Positions 45,140 through 53,597 of a stretch of DNA of 64,000 nt are shown here, piece by piece. Every line of letters starts with the position of its first letter. The first letter of the stretch is position 1. The DNA comes from Acetobacteraceae bacterium (GTDB taxonomy: Bacteria; Pseudomonadota; Alphaproteobacteria; Acetobacterales; Acetobacteraceae), in assembly GCA_022842185.1 (NCBI GenBank), contig JALHQB010000003.1, positions 67,297 through 131,296 on the forward strand. Reading direction: 5' to 3'. The notes under the pieces are model-generated. The model saw only the letters and a program-made list of their open reading frames with translations, was not told the DNA's origin and made no database searches. Position numbers and translations under genes: made by a program.

Positions 45140-46705
45140 ATGACCCCTGACAACACCCTGACCAAGCCGGCGGCGACGGGCATCGCGCTGCCCTCGCCCC
45201 GGCTGCGGCGCCTGTTGCGCGGCGCGGCGGCACCATTGCTGCTGCTGGTCGCGGCGATGCTGCTGCGCGCCTTCGCCTTTGTGCCCGCGGTGATCGACAC
45301 CGACGAAGGCCTGTACATGGTGCAGGCCCGCGAATGGCTGGCCGGAAGCTGGCCGCTGGTCGGCGTGTGGGACATGCATCCGGTCGGCGCGCCGGCGCTG
45401 TTCTCGCTCGTCATGTGGCTGTTCGGCGAAGGCATCTGGGTGTCGCGGATGCTGGGGCTGATCGGCACTTGGCTGACCGCCTGGGCGCTGTTCGCCATCG
45501 TCCGCTTCGCCACCGCGCCGCCCGCCTTGGGCCTGGCGGCGGGGCTGCTGTACCTGGCGCACACCACGCTGCTGGGCGGGCTGGCGACGAACACGGAAAT
45601 CCTGTTCGCGCCGCTGGTCGCCTGGTCCATGGCGCTCGGCCTGCGGGCGGCGCGGCGCGCGATGGAACATGATGAAGCGCCGCCCTTCAGCAAGATCGTC
45701 GCCATGGGGCTGATGATCGGCTGCGCGCTGGCGATCAAGCCGGTGGCAGTGTTCGAGGGCTGTCTCGCCTGGCTGCTGTTGGTCGGCCCCGCGCTGTGGC
45801 GCGGCCTGATGCCGTGGCGGCGCGTGATCGGCTACGCGATGGCCTATGCCGTGCTGTGCGCGACGCCGACCCTGCTGCTGGGCGCCGCGTACCTGATGCG
45901 CGGCGAACTCGACGCCTTCATCACCGGCACCTTCATCGCGCCGCTGCGATATGCGGGTGGCCGCGTCGGGCTGGTCGATGCCAGCCGCTTCACGCTGATC
46001 GTCGTGATGATCCTGCTCTGGGCCTTCGCGCTGGTGCCGCCGGCCTTGATCCGCCCGCGGGTCAAACGCGGGCCGGTCGCGCTGCTGCGCTGGGTGGCGG
46101 TGGCGTGGTTCATCGCCGCCACCGGGGCGGTGATCATGCCAGGAATGTTCTACCAGCATTATTTCCTGATCTGGCTGCCGCCGCTGAGCCTGCTCGCCGC
46201 GTTGGGCGCGCGGCGGCTGGCACGGGTGGCGCGGCCAGGGCTGGTGGTGACGGCCTTCACGGTGCTGGTGGGTGGCGTCGGACTCGATGCCTGGCGGTCC
46301 TCGACCGTGCCCATGCTGTACAGCGCGATCGGCCTGGGCGGCCCGGACCCGGTGCGGGAAGTGGCCGCGGCGATCCGGCGGGAGATCGAACCGGGCGACC
46401 GCATCTGGGTCGTGAACTACCACCCCGCATTGTACGTGCTGTCCGGCGCCGGCCTGGCGACGCGCTACGCCTTCCCCGGGCAGTTGGTCGGCCCGTATTG
46501 GCGCGTGACCGGCATCGACCCGAATGAGGAAGTGGAGCGCATCCTGGCCAGCAATCCGCAGGTGATCGTGGTCGATCGCGGCTGGTGGCCGCGCGTGCGC
46601 CCGCGCATCGCGGCAATGATCGAGGAAGTTCTGGCCGAACGCTACGACCTCGAATCCGTGGTCTATGAGGATCGCGGGCCGGTCGAGATCTGGCGCCTGC
46701 GCTGA
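45140..46705 (+). CDS. Family 39 (ArnT/PMT-like) membrane glycosyltransferase
   Basis: A 521-residue protein with about 11 helices. The first periplasmic loop carries the acidic pair in VIDTDEGLYMVQAREW and WDMHPVGAPALF, the catalytic-loop pattern of GT-C polyprenyl-phosphate sugar transferases. A soluble C-terminal domain (DPVREVAAAIRREIEPGDRI onward) follows. Donor is probably a lipid-linked sugar; acceptor is unknown. The ATG at 45140 is 20 bp after the amidase stop, although no functional link is apparent. Confidence 0.85.
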   Translation: MTPDNTLTKPAATGIALPSPRLRRLLRGAAAPLLLLVAAMLLRAFAFVPAVIDTDEGLYMVQAREWLAGSWPLVGVWDMHPVGAPALFSLVMWLFGEGIWVSRMLGLIGTWLTAWALFAIVRFATAPPALGLAAGLLYLAHTTLLGGLATNTEILFAPLVAWSMALGLRAARRAMEHDEAPPFSKIVAMGLMIGCALAIKPVAVFEGCLAWLLLVGPALWRGLMPWRRVIGYAMAYAVLCATPTLLLGAAYLMRGELDAFITGTFIAPLRYAGGRVGLVDASRFTLIVVMILLWAFALVPPALIRPRVKRGPVALLRWVAVAWFIAATGAVIMPGMFYQHYFLIWLPPLSLLAALGARRLARVARPGLVVTAFTVLVGGVGLDAWRSSTVPMLYSAIGLGGPDPVREVAAAIRREIEPGDRIWVVNYHPALYVLSGAGLATRYAFPGQLVGPYWRVTGIDPNEEVERILASNPQVIVVDRGWWPRVRPRIAAMIEEVLAERYDLESVVYEDRGPVEIWRLR

Positions 46706-46750
46706 AACCGGCGGATGCCGGTTTCAGCTGGCTTTGTTTGACCCTCAAAC

Positions 46751-47165
46751 GGCGGGCGCCGCGCATCCGCGCGGCTTGCCTTCGCGCCACGCGCGGGTGC
46801 ACCGGGCATTATTGGCGGTCTGGGCGCGGTCGCGCTATGCGCTCCGGGGGGCGGCATTGCCGGGCACGTCTGTGCATCCCGAACGACGTGCGACCGACAC
46901 CCAAACGGCGGGCGCCGCGCATCCGCGCGGCTTGCCTTCGCGCCACGCGCTGGTGCACCGGGGATCATTGGCGGTCTGGGCGCGGTCGCGCTGTGCGCTC
47001 AGGGGGGCGGCATTGCCGGGCATGTCTGTGCATCGCGAACGACGTGCGACCGACCCCCAACGGCGGGCGCCGCGCATCCGCGCGGCTTGCCTTCGCGCCA
47101 CGCGCGGGTGCACCGGGGATCATTGGCGGTCTGGGCGCGGTCGCGCTGTGCGCTCCGGGGTGGGG
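46751..47165. repeat. 155-156 bp tandem repeat, about 2.7 units
   Basis: Units begin with GGCGGGCGCCGCGCATCCGC at 46751, 46907 and (truncated) 47062. They are nearly identical along their length, including TCTGGGCGCGGTCGCGCT and CGAACGACGTGCGACCGAC. Several frames stay open through the array because of its base composition, but no frame shows protein-like conservation. It lies between the convergent glycosyltransferase and lipase genes. Confidence 0.9.
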
Positions 47166-47178
47166 GCGCCCGCGCCGC

Positions 47179-47898
47179 TCAGCGCCGTTCCAGCGCGGCG
47201 ATGAGCGGCAGCATGCTGTGCGGATGCGGTGCCTGGGTCGGGCAGTCGATGGTTTGCAAGGGCATGCCGACATGGCTGCCGAACTGGCTCACGGGGTCCC
47301 AATTGCCGCGGAAATTGGCGATCGGTGCGAAGGCGTCATCGGCAGAAGCGGCGACGATCTGGTTCATCGCCGCGACGATCTGCCCACCCAACCCCAGGCT
47401 GGCCAGGCTCGCCAGGAATCCGACGCCGGCCGAACCCGCGCCACCCACGGCAGCGCGCACCGGGTTGGCCGACAATTGGTTCACCAGCGCCAATGCGCCG
47501 GGCGCATTCCAGGTGACGCCCGGCAGGCCGAGGATGGCACCCACCATCTGCACGAAGGCCCCGCCGAGCGAATGGCCGGTCAGCCAGACCACCTCCGCCT
47601 GATGCGTCACGCCCGCGGTGAACTCCACGGCGTCGTTCAGCTTCATGGCCAATGCGTTCAACCCCATTCCGATGCCGCCGAGATCCGCGGCCACCGCATC
47701 CTTCATGTTCGCCGTGCCACGAAAGCACACACAGGCGATCTTGTTGCCGGGCCCCTTCCAATAGACACGGGCGCGAAAATTATCATTCTCGTACAGATCT
47801 TGGATCTGACTGGTATGCCAATCACGCAGCATGCCGGAGTTCGCGGTATCACCGTAAATGTCATCCGCAATTCTTGCCATGTTCAAGATGTCGTACAT
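47179..47898 (-). CDS. Class 3 lipase-like alpha/beta hydrolase
   Basis: A 239-residue protein. The nucleophile elbow is VVWLTGHSLGGAFVQ (S110). A likely acid lies in GNWDPVSQFGSH, and the C-terminal histidine is in APHPHSM. CFRGTANMKDA corresponds to the oxyanion-forming segment of lipase_3 proteins. There is no signal peptide. Its codon use and the region upstream are less GC-biased than the neighbours, which may hint at acquisition. It ends 14 bp from the 155-bp tandem array. Confidence 0.82.
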   Translation of the reverse strand: MYDILNMARIADDIYGDTANSGMLRDWHTSQIQDLYENDNFRARVYWKGPGNKIACVCFRGTANMKDAVAADLGGIGMGLNALAMKLNDAVEFTAGVTHQAEVVWLTGHSLGGAFVQMVGAILGLPGVTWNAPGALALVNQLSANPVRAAVGGAGSAGVGFLASLASLGLGGQIVAAMNQIVAASADDAFAPIANFRGNWDPVSQFGSHVGMPLQTIDCPTQAPHPHSMLPLIAALERR

Positions 47899-48065
47899 CT
47901 TTGCCTTCCGAGCGCAATTATTCGATGCGCCGGAATACGTCGCGTCCGATCTCCGGAATAGCGATCCAGGTCACAGGCGGGTGTCGGGTCTGAAACGGTT
48001 CAGTGGCCCCATACCGGGCCTCGCGGGTCGGCATCGATCCGAGGGTTTTGTCGTGGCGCCTGCGC

Positions 48066-49238
48066 TCAAGCGTCGGGGAGGACTGGCGGACGCGGTCCGC
48101 GGCCCTTGCCTTCGCGATCCACCACCGCCACCGCCAGCGACACCGCCGACAGCCCCAGCCCCACGGCGAAGATCGCCGCGTGGCTTTCACCCGTGGCGCC
48201 GAAGATCGCCGCCATCGCGAAGCCGGTCGCGGCCTGGGCCACCGCGAAGGCAGCCGTGGTCCGCACCCAGACCAGCCCGGCCTGCGCCCCCGCCCGTTCC
48301 CGTGCCGCGGCGAGCGCCACGGCCGTCACGCTGACCGCCGCCACGCCGGACAGGACGCCCGAGACCACCAGCCACGTCACGCCCGGCAGCAGCGCACAGC
48401 CCAGCGCCACCACCTGCACCACCAGCGCCAGCACCATCGCCCGCCGCCCGCCGATACGGTCCGCCAGGGCACCACCCGCCAGGCTTCCCGACAGCGCGCC
48501 CACGCCGAACACCACCCACATCAGCCCGCCCGCCTGCACGCCCAGCCCGTGACCTCGCGCCGCCAGGTCCGCCAGATAGACCATCGGTGGCACCAGCCCG
48601 GCCCCCGACAGGCCGTAGGATACCACCAGCAACCGCACATCCGGCAAAGCGCCATGGCCCCGTTGGGCGACCACCGGCGGTGGCGCCGGCCAGAAGCGCC
48701 GTGCCGCCATCCACAACACGAAGGTCGTCGCGGACAGGCCAAGCCACGCCGCCGACACCCCCTGACCGACCACCAGGGCCGGCACCAGCAGCGCGCCGAG
48801 CGTGATGCCCGACCCGACGCCGAGCAACACCACCCCGCCGGCCATGCCTCGCCGCTGCGGCGCGACGACCGCCTGCACCGCTGGTCCGGTCAGTCCCATC
48901 AGCACGCCACCGGCAATGCCGGCCAGGCACCGCCACACCCCCAGCCAGGCCAGCCCGCCCTGCCAGGCGCAGCAGGCCGCCGCCAGCGTGGCCAGCGCCA
49001 TGCCGGCATCCAGCGCGCGCGGCACCGACAGCGCGCGCCCCACCCGCGGGGCCGCCAGCGCGCCGATGAGATAGCCGGTCAGGTTGATCGCCCCGAGCAG
49101 CCCGGCCCCCGCGCCATCCACCCAGCCCGCCGCGACCATGGCCGGAAACAGGGGCACATAGGCGAAGCGTGCCAGGCCGATGCCGGAACATGTTGCCGCC
49201 GCGCCGGCCAGGGCCGGGCCGAGAAGACCGCGTGTCAT
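48066..49238 (-). CDS. YbfB/YjiJ family MFS transporter
   Basis: A 390-residue 12-helix permease. The N-terminal CSGIGLARFAYVPLFPAMV and GLLGAINLTGYLIGALAAPR match the YbfB/YjiJ group. Substrate unknown. The chosen ATG at 49238 gives a clean first helix; an ATG at 49277 would add 13 residues. The frame further upstream enters the palindromic repeat. Confidence 0.9.
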   Translation of the reverse strand: MTRGLLGPALAGAAATCSGIGLARFAYVPLFPAMVAAGWVDGAGAGLLGAINLTGYLIGALAAPRVGRALSVPRALDAGMALATLAAACCAWQGGLAWLGVWRCLAGIAGGVLMGLTGPAVQAVVAPQRRGMAGGVVLLGVGSGITLGALLVPALVVGQGVSAAWLGLSATTFVLWMAARRFWPAPPPVVAQRGHGALPDVRLLVVSYGLSGAGLVPPMVYLADLAARGHGLGVQAGGLMWVVFGVGALSGSLAGGALADRIGGRRAMVLALVVQVVALGCALLPGVTWLVVSGVLSGVAAVSVTAVALAAARERAGAQAGLVWVRTTAAFAVAQAATGFAMAAIFGATGESHAAIFAVGLGLSAVSLAVAVVDREGKGRGPRPPVLPDA

Positions 49239-49335
49239 GCGCGTGCCCCCGCGCGGCAGCGCCCGCGACCGAAACATGCCCCGCAAGGCGCAACCAGCGG
49301 GGTCAGCCCCCACCCACCATGCCCCGCACCAGGTT

Positions 49336-49618
49336 GAGGTTTCAAAAGGCCCTTTGGCCTTGGGCGGGGCGAAGTCCGGAGAGGGGCGGCGCCCCTTATG
49401 CGCGGAGATTGGAGGGGCGCTGCCCCTCCAAGCCACCCCGCCAGGGACCAACGGGTCCCTGGACCGCGGCTGTTTGGCGCTATGTCGCCAAGCGTGCGCG
49501 CATGGTCAGAGGCCAGCAATACCCCTATGGCCCACCGCCCAAGGCGTGTACCAAAATTGAGGTTTCCAAAGGCCTTAAGCCTTTGGTGGGGTGGTTTGGA
49601 GGGGCAAAGCCCCTCCAA
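49336..49618 (-). repeat. Dispersed palindromic intergenic element, copy R5 (core type A) plus a partial copy
   Basis: The complete part (about 49406-49618) reads GGAGGGGC palindrome, CAGGGACCAACGGGTCCCTG, type A core (CATGGTCAGAGGCCAGCAAT), AAAGGCCTTAAGCCTTT, and a terminal G/C palindrome. A degraded partial end (GAGGTTTCAAAAGGCCCTTT, then GGAGAGGGGCGGCGCCCC) precedes it at 49336-49395. The orientation is opposite to copy R1. Confidence 0.88.
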
Positions 49619-49724
49619 CCTTCCGCCGAACCTTCGCACATATGGGGCGCTGGCCCTCTCCGCGCGCGCCCTGCGCAAGGCATTCCCCACAACTTCGAAT
49701 CGGACGGACGCGACATCGCCATCG

Positions 49725-49985
49725 CTACGGATGCGCCTGCGCCGCCCGGATCGCCCGTCGCAGTTTCGCGATGCCGGTACGCGGGTGTCCGTTGTCGCAC
49801 AGCCTGATGCCGTCCTCGACCAGGCGGCGGATGGCGTCCTCCCGGGCGGCCGGCAACACATCCAGGCGCTCGACAAGTTCCGCGCAGTATTCCCGGCTGT
49901 CGGTGGTGACGCGCGGCGTTGGCTCCCCGCCGGCAACAAAGTCGGGTGCGGCAATGAGAAAGGCCAATGGAAGGATGGCACGCAT
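49725..49985 (-). CDS. Small secreted hypothetical protein
   Basis: An 86-residue protein with an N-terminal signal peptide (MRAILPLAFLIAAPDFVAG) and an alpha-helical remainder with two cysteines (REYCAELVERLDVL and GIRLCDNGHPRTG). An ATG four codons upstream (49997) is an alternative start. It lies downstream of the histidine-kinase gene and could be in its transcript (78-bp gap). No homologous family is recognised. Confidence 0.6.
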   Translation of the reverse strand: MRAILPLAFLIAAPDFVAGGEPTPRVTTDSREYCAELVERLDVLPAAREDAIRRLVEDGIRLCDNGHPRTGIAKLRRAIRAAQAHP

Positions 49986-50063
49986 CGCCGGCACCATGCC
50001 GCCTTGCGCCTAGCCCGCCGGTGGCTGGCAGATGAAGCTGGGTTCATTGTCCCGCCCCGCCCA

Positions 50064-51476
50064 TCACGTCCAGCCGAGCCGGATCGAGGCCTGCAGCCCG
50101 GGCGGCGCGCGACCGGGCACCGCGTCGCGCAGCAGCAGGTCGCCGCCATGCAGATGCGCCACGGCGCGCACCAGCGAAAGCCCAAGCCCCGAACCGGGCG
50201 TGCCGCGGGATGCATCGGCGCGGAAGAACCGTTCGCCGGCGCGGGCACGGTCCTCCGGCGGCAGGCCGGGGCCGGTGTCCGCGACAATGACCTCGACCCC
50301 TTCGCGCGCGCCGGCGCGGGCGGACAGCCGGACCGTGCCGCCGGGCGGGGTGAACTTCAAGGCGTTGTCCAGCAGGTTGCCCACCGCCTGTGCCAGAAGA
50401 TCCCGGTCGCCCACCAGTTCCAGCTTGTCGGGCAGGTGGGTCTCGATCACCTGGCCGCGCGCCTCGGCGACGACGCCGTAGAATTCGGCAACATCGGCCA
50501 GCACCGGCACCAGGTCGATCGGCGCGAAGGCCGCCCGGCGCGCGCCGGCCTCGGCCTCGGCGATGCGCAACAGCGCCTCGAACACGCGGGTGATGTTGTC
50601 CAGGTCGTTGATGCCGCGTTCCATCGCGGCGCGCAGCGCATCGGCATCGCCCGCATCGGCCAGCGCTTCCTCCAGCTTGGCACGGGCGCGCGCGATCGGC
50701 GTCCGCAGGTCATGCGCGATCGAATCCGATACACCGCGGATGCCTGCCATCAGCCGATCGATGCGGTCGAGCATGGCATTCATGCTCTCCCCCAAGCGGT
50801 CGAACTCATCATCCCGCCCCGAGGACGGCACCCGGCGCGACAGGTCGCCGGCGGCGATGGCCCGCGCGGTCTGCGCGGCCGGGCGCAGCTGCCGTTCCAG
50901 CGCGCGCCGCAGCACCGCCGCGCCCAACAGCGCGAACACCGCGGCGGCGGCGGCCGACCAGGCGATGCCTTCGGCCAGCAGGTCGCGAAGGCGCTGCTTT
51001 TCCTCGACATCGCGGCCGATCAGCAGGCGGTGGCTCTCAAGGTCGATGGCATAGGTCCGCGCCTCGACCTGCATGCCGTCGCGCGCCACCAGCGCCACGG
51101 CCCAATCGCCGGCACCACCGACCTCGGTCGGCCAGCGGTCGAGATTGCCGGAAAGCCGGCGGCCGGCGACATCGACGAGAAGATAGATCGCGTGGTTCTC
51201 GACATCGGCGGCGAGGCGTTCGGCAATCGCCTCGGCCACCGCGTTCGGGCCGGCCTCGCGCCAGCGCTCCGCCAGGCCGAAGGCATCGGTGCGCAGCGCG
51301 GCATCGGTCTGGCGATCGAGAGACCCGGCGGTCGCGTACCACAGCACCAGTGCGAACAGCACCGCGGAGAAGCTGAACACGCCAGCGAAAAGCAGGGCGA
51401 ACCGGAAGGATGCGCTGCGCAGGAAGCGCACCAGGGGGTCCCAGGCGTTCGGCCTGTGCAGCGGGGAATCAGGCAC
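50064..51476 (-). CDS. Two-component sensor histidine kinase
   Basis: About 470 residues: two membrane spans (about 20-40 and 155-175) around a 110-residue periplasmic sensor, HAMP, HisKA with the phospho-acceptor in SIAHDLRTPIARARAKLEEA, and HATPase_c with GNLLDNALKFTPPGG, DTGPGLPPEDR and GSGLGLSLVRAV. The GTG at 51476 is chosen. An ATG at 51558-51560 would extend the protein by 28 low-complexity residues but lies at the edge of a repeat. The adjacent OmpR-type regulator is surely its partner although the repeat separates them. Confidence 0.9.
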   Translation of the reverse strand: MPDSPLHRPNAWDPLVRFLRSASFRFALLFAGVFSFSAVLFALVLWYATAGSLDRQTDAALRTDAFGLAERWREAGPNAVAEAIAERLAADVENHAIYLLVDVAGRRLSGNLDRWPTEVGGAGDWAVALVARDGMQVEARTYAIDLESHRLLIGRDVEEKQRLRDLLAEGIAWSAAAAAVFALLGAAVLRRALERQLRPAAQTARAIAAGDLSRRVPSSGRDDEFDRLGESMNAMLDRIDRLMAGIRGVSDSIAHDLRTPIARARAKLEEALADAGDADALRAAMERGINDLDNITRVFEALLRIAEAEAGARRAAFAPIDLVPVLADVAEFYGVVAEARGQVIETHLPDKLELVGDRDLLAQAVGNLLDNALKFTPPGGTVRLSARAGAREGVEVIVADTGPGLPPEDRARAGERFFRADASRGTPGSGLGLSLVRAVAHLHGGDLLLRDAVPGRAPPGLQASIRLGWT

Positions 51477-51559
51477 GGAGACGGCGCCGTGGGGCTGGCG
51501 GCGGGAAGGCGGAGAAGGGCGCCCCCCCGCGGGCGCGAGGGGATTCTGACGGGGCGCCA

Positions 51560-51770
51560 TGGAGAGGGGCGTCGCCCCTCTCTAAACCTCTCGCCACCAC
51601 AGGCTTAAGGCCTTTGGAAACCTCCATCCTGGTGCCGTACGCCATGGGATGCGCAAACCCTGGTACTGGACCGGGTGAGGATCGCCCTGCGTGACAAACG
51701 CCAAGGTCCCGCGGTCCAGGCACCCGCTGGTCCCTGGCGAGGTGGCCTGGAGGGGCAGCGCCCCTCCAAC
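51560..51770 (+). repeat. Dispersed palindromic intergenic element, copy R6 (core type B), between regulator and kinase genes
   Basis: GGAGAGGGGCGTCGCCCCTC palindrome, a slightly degraded AGGCTTAAGGCCTTT, type B core (GTGCCGTACGCC), CAGGCACCCGCTGGTCCCTG and a terminal GGAGGGGCAGCGCCCCTCC palindrome. It fills most of the gap between the response-regulator stop and the kinase start, so it may attenuate kinase expression. Confidence 0.9.
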
Positions 51771-51813
51771 CCTGGCGCCTCGGCGCGGCGGCCGCGGTCA
51801 AGAACCCAATCCC

Positions 51814-52494
51814 TCACGCCTCGGCGCGGATCATGTAGCCGGCATTGCGCACGGTATGGATCAGCGGCCGGTCGAAGCCCTTGTCCACCTTCTGGCGCAG
51901 CCGGCTGACATGCACGTCGATCACGTTGGTCTGCGGATCGAAGTGATAATCCCACACCTTCTCGAGCAACATGGTGCGCGTCACCACCTGCCCGGCATGG
52001 CGCAGCAGGTGTTCCAGCAGCCGGAACTCGCGCGGCTGGATCTCAATGCGCTTGCCCCCGCGCGTGACGCTGCGCGACAACAGGTCCATCTCCAGGTCGG
52101 CGATCTTCAGCTTCGTTGCCGGGGCATCCACGGTCGGGCGGCGCGCCAGCGCCTCGACCCGCGCGAGCAGTTCGGCAAAGGCGAAGGGCTTGACCAGATA
52201 GTCGTCGCCGCCGGCCTTCAACCCCTTCACCCGTTCATCGACCGCCGACAGCGCGGACAGGAACAGCACCGGCGTGCGGTTGGACTGCCCGCGCAGCGTC
52301 TCGACCAGGCGCACGCCATCGACCCCGCCGGGCAGCATGCGGTCCAGCACCAGGATGTCGAACTGCTCCGACGCCGCGAGGAACAGGCCATCGCGCCCAT
52401 TGCCCGCGTGCTCGACCACGTGGCCGGCTTCCTGCAGGCCCTTGCGCACGAAGCGCGCGACCTCGACATCGTCCTCGACCAGCAGAATCCGCAT
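51814..52494 (-). CDS. OmpR/PhoB-family response regulator
   Basis: A 226-residue protein. Receiver: acidic pair in VEDDVEVAR, phospho-acceptor D51 in LVLDRMLPGG, lysine in YLVKPFAF. Winged-helix output: REFRLLEHLLRHAGQVVTRT and VIDVHVSRLRQKVDKG. Its start is 12 bp after the DegP-like protease gene stop on the same strand, so protease, regulator and (beyond a repeat) kinase form one envelope-stress-like operon. The signal is not known. Confidence 0.96.
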   Translation of the reverse strand: MRILLVEDDVEVARFVRKGLQEAGHVVEHAGNGRDGLFLAASEQFDILVLDRMLPGGVDGVRLVETLRGQSNRTPVLFLSALSAVDERVKGLKAGGDDYLVKPFAFAELLARVEALARRPTVDAPATKLKIADLEMDLLSRSVTRGGKRIEIQPREFRLLEHLLRHAGQVVTRTMLLEKVWDYHFDPQTNVIDVHVSRLRQKVDKGFDRPLIHTVRNAGYMIRAEA

Positions 52495-52506
52495 GCGCCT
52501 GTGTCC

Positions 52507-53559
52507 TCAGCCTTCGTTCGGCCGCCGGCCGATCTGCACCGCGATGTCCTGGCTGCGCCCGCCGCGTTGCAGGGTCAGGCGCACCGTCTCCCCTGGCGGC
52601 AGGACGGCCACGCCGCGCACCAGCGCGCGTGACGTCGCCACCGCTTCCCCGTTCAGCGCCGTGACCAGGTCGCCCTGGCGCAGCCCGGCACGCGCGGCGG
52701 GGCTGCCGCGTTCGACCCCCATGATCACCGCGCCGCGCGTCCGCCGCCCCTGTTCCTCGGCATCCGATACCGAGACGCCGAGCCAGCCGCGATCGACACG
52801 CCCATCGCGCAGCAGCGATTCGATCACCGGCCGCGCCAGGTCCGAGGGCACCGCGAAGCCGATACCGGCGGAAGCGCCCGACGGCGAATAGATCGCGGTG
52901 TTGATGCCGATCACCTCGCCCGCGAGATTGAACAGCGCGCCGCCGGAATTGCCCGGGTTGATCGGGGCATCGGTCTGGATGAAGTCGTCGAAAGGCCCGG
53001 CGCCGATATCGCGCCCGCGCCCCGAGATGATCCCGCTGGTCACGCTGCCGCCGAGGCCGAAGGGGTTGCCCGCCGCCATCACCCACTGGCCCACCCGCAT
53101 ATTGGCGGATACGCCGAGCGACACCGCGGCCAGCGCCCCGCGCGGCGTGATCTTCAAAAGCGCGAGGTCCGTCAGGTCGTCCGCCCCCATTACACGGGCC
53201 GGATATTCAGTGCCGTCCTGCGTCGTGACGATCACCCGCGTCGCATTGCCCACCACATGGCCGTTGGTGACGATGATGCCGGAGGGTTCGATGATGAACC
53301 CCGAACCGGCGCCCTGCACCAGCGGGCGGCTGCGTCGGCGGTCGCCCGGCGACCCGCGCGCCTCGGAGGGCGAGGGCGATGGATCCCGGCTGGTGACCTG
53401 GATGCTGACGACGGCCGGCAGCACGCTTTCGGCCAGGTCGGCGAAGTCGGGCAGGCCGCGCTGCGCGACGCCCGGGCGCGCGCAGGCGACCAGCGCCAGG
53501 GGCATCAGCAGCGCCAGGCGGCGCGGGAGGGGGTGCGACTCGATGGTGGGGGGCGGCAT
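52507..53559 (-). CDS. DegP/HtrA-like periplasmic serine protease with one PDZ domain
   Basis: A 350-residue protein. The signal sequence (LALLMPLALVACARPG) may be lipoprotein-like. Triad: histidine in IVTNGHVVGNA, aspartate in DLTDLALLKI, serine in INPGNSGGALF. A single C-terminal PDZ domain follows (GWLGVSVSD ... GLRQGDLVTALNG). Start set at the ATG at 53559 (MPPPTIESHP). The first gene of the protease-regulator-kinase group, it suggests that the two-component system monitors envelope protein quality. Confidence 0.92.
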   Translation of the reverse strand: MPPPTIESHPLPRRLALLMPLALVACARPGVAQRGLPDFADLAESVLPAVVSIQVTSRDPSPSPSEARGSPGDRRRSRPLVQGAGSGFIIEPSGIIVTNGHVVGNATRVIVTTQDGTEYPARVMGADDLTDLALLKITPRGALAAVSLGVSANMRVGQWVMAAGNPFGLGGSVTSGIISGRGRDIGAGPFDDFIQTDAPINPGNSGGALFNLAGEVIGINTAIYSPSGASAGIGFAVPSDLARPVIESLLRDGRVDRGWLGVSVSDAEEQGRRTRGAVIMGVERGSPAARAGLRQGDLVTALNGEAVATSRALVRGVAVLPPGETVRLTLQRGGRSQDIAVQIGRRPNEG

Positions 53560-53597
53560 TCTCACGGGGTCCAATCTGCGCTGACCCACCGGGGGGT

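Noticed and set aside
46738..47961. A 407-residue frame with internal repeats across the tandem array
   Set aside because: The repeat structure comes from the DNA array, the frame changes register between units and then runs antisense to the lipase gene.
51469..51801. Short frames with LKAFGNL-, PLSKPHPT- or PSKPPRQGP-like sequence at each repeat copy
   Set aside because: They recur only because the DNA repeat recurs. They appear in both orientations and different frames, so they are not conserved proteins.
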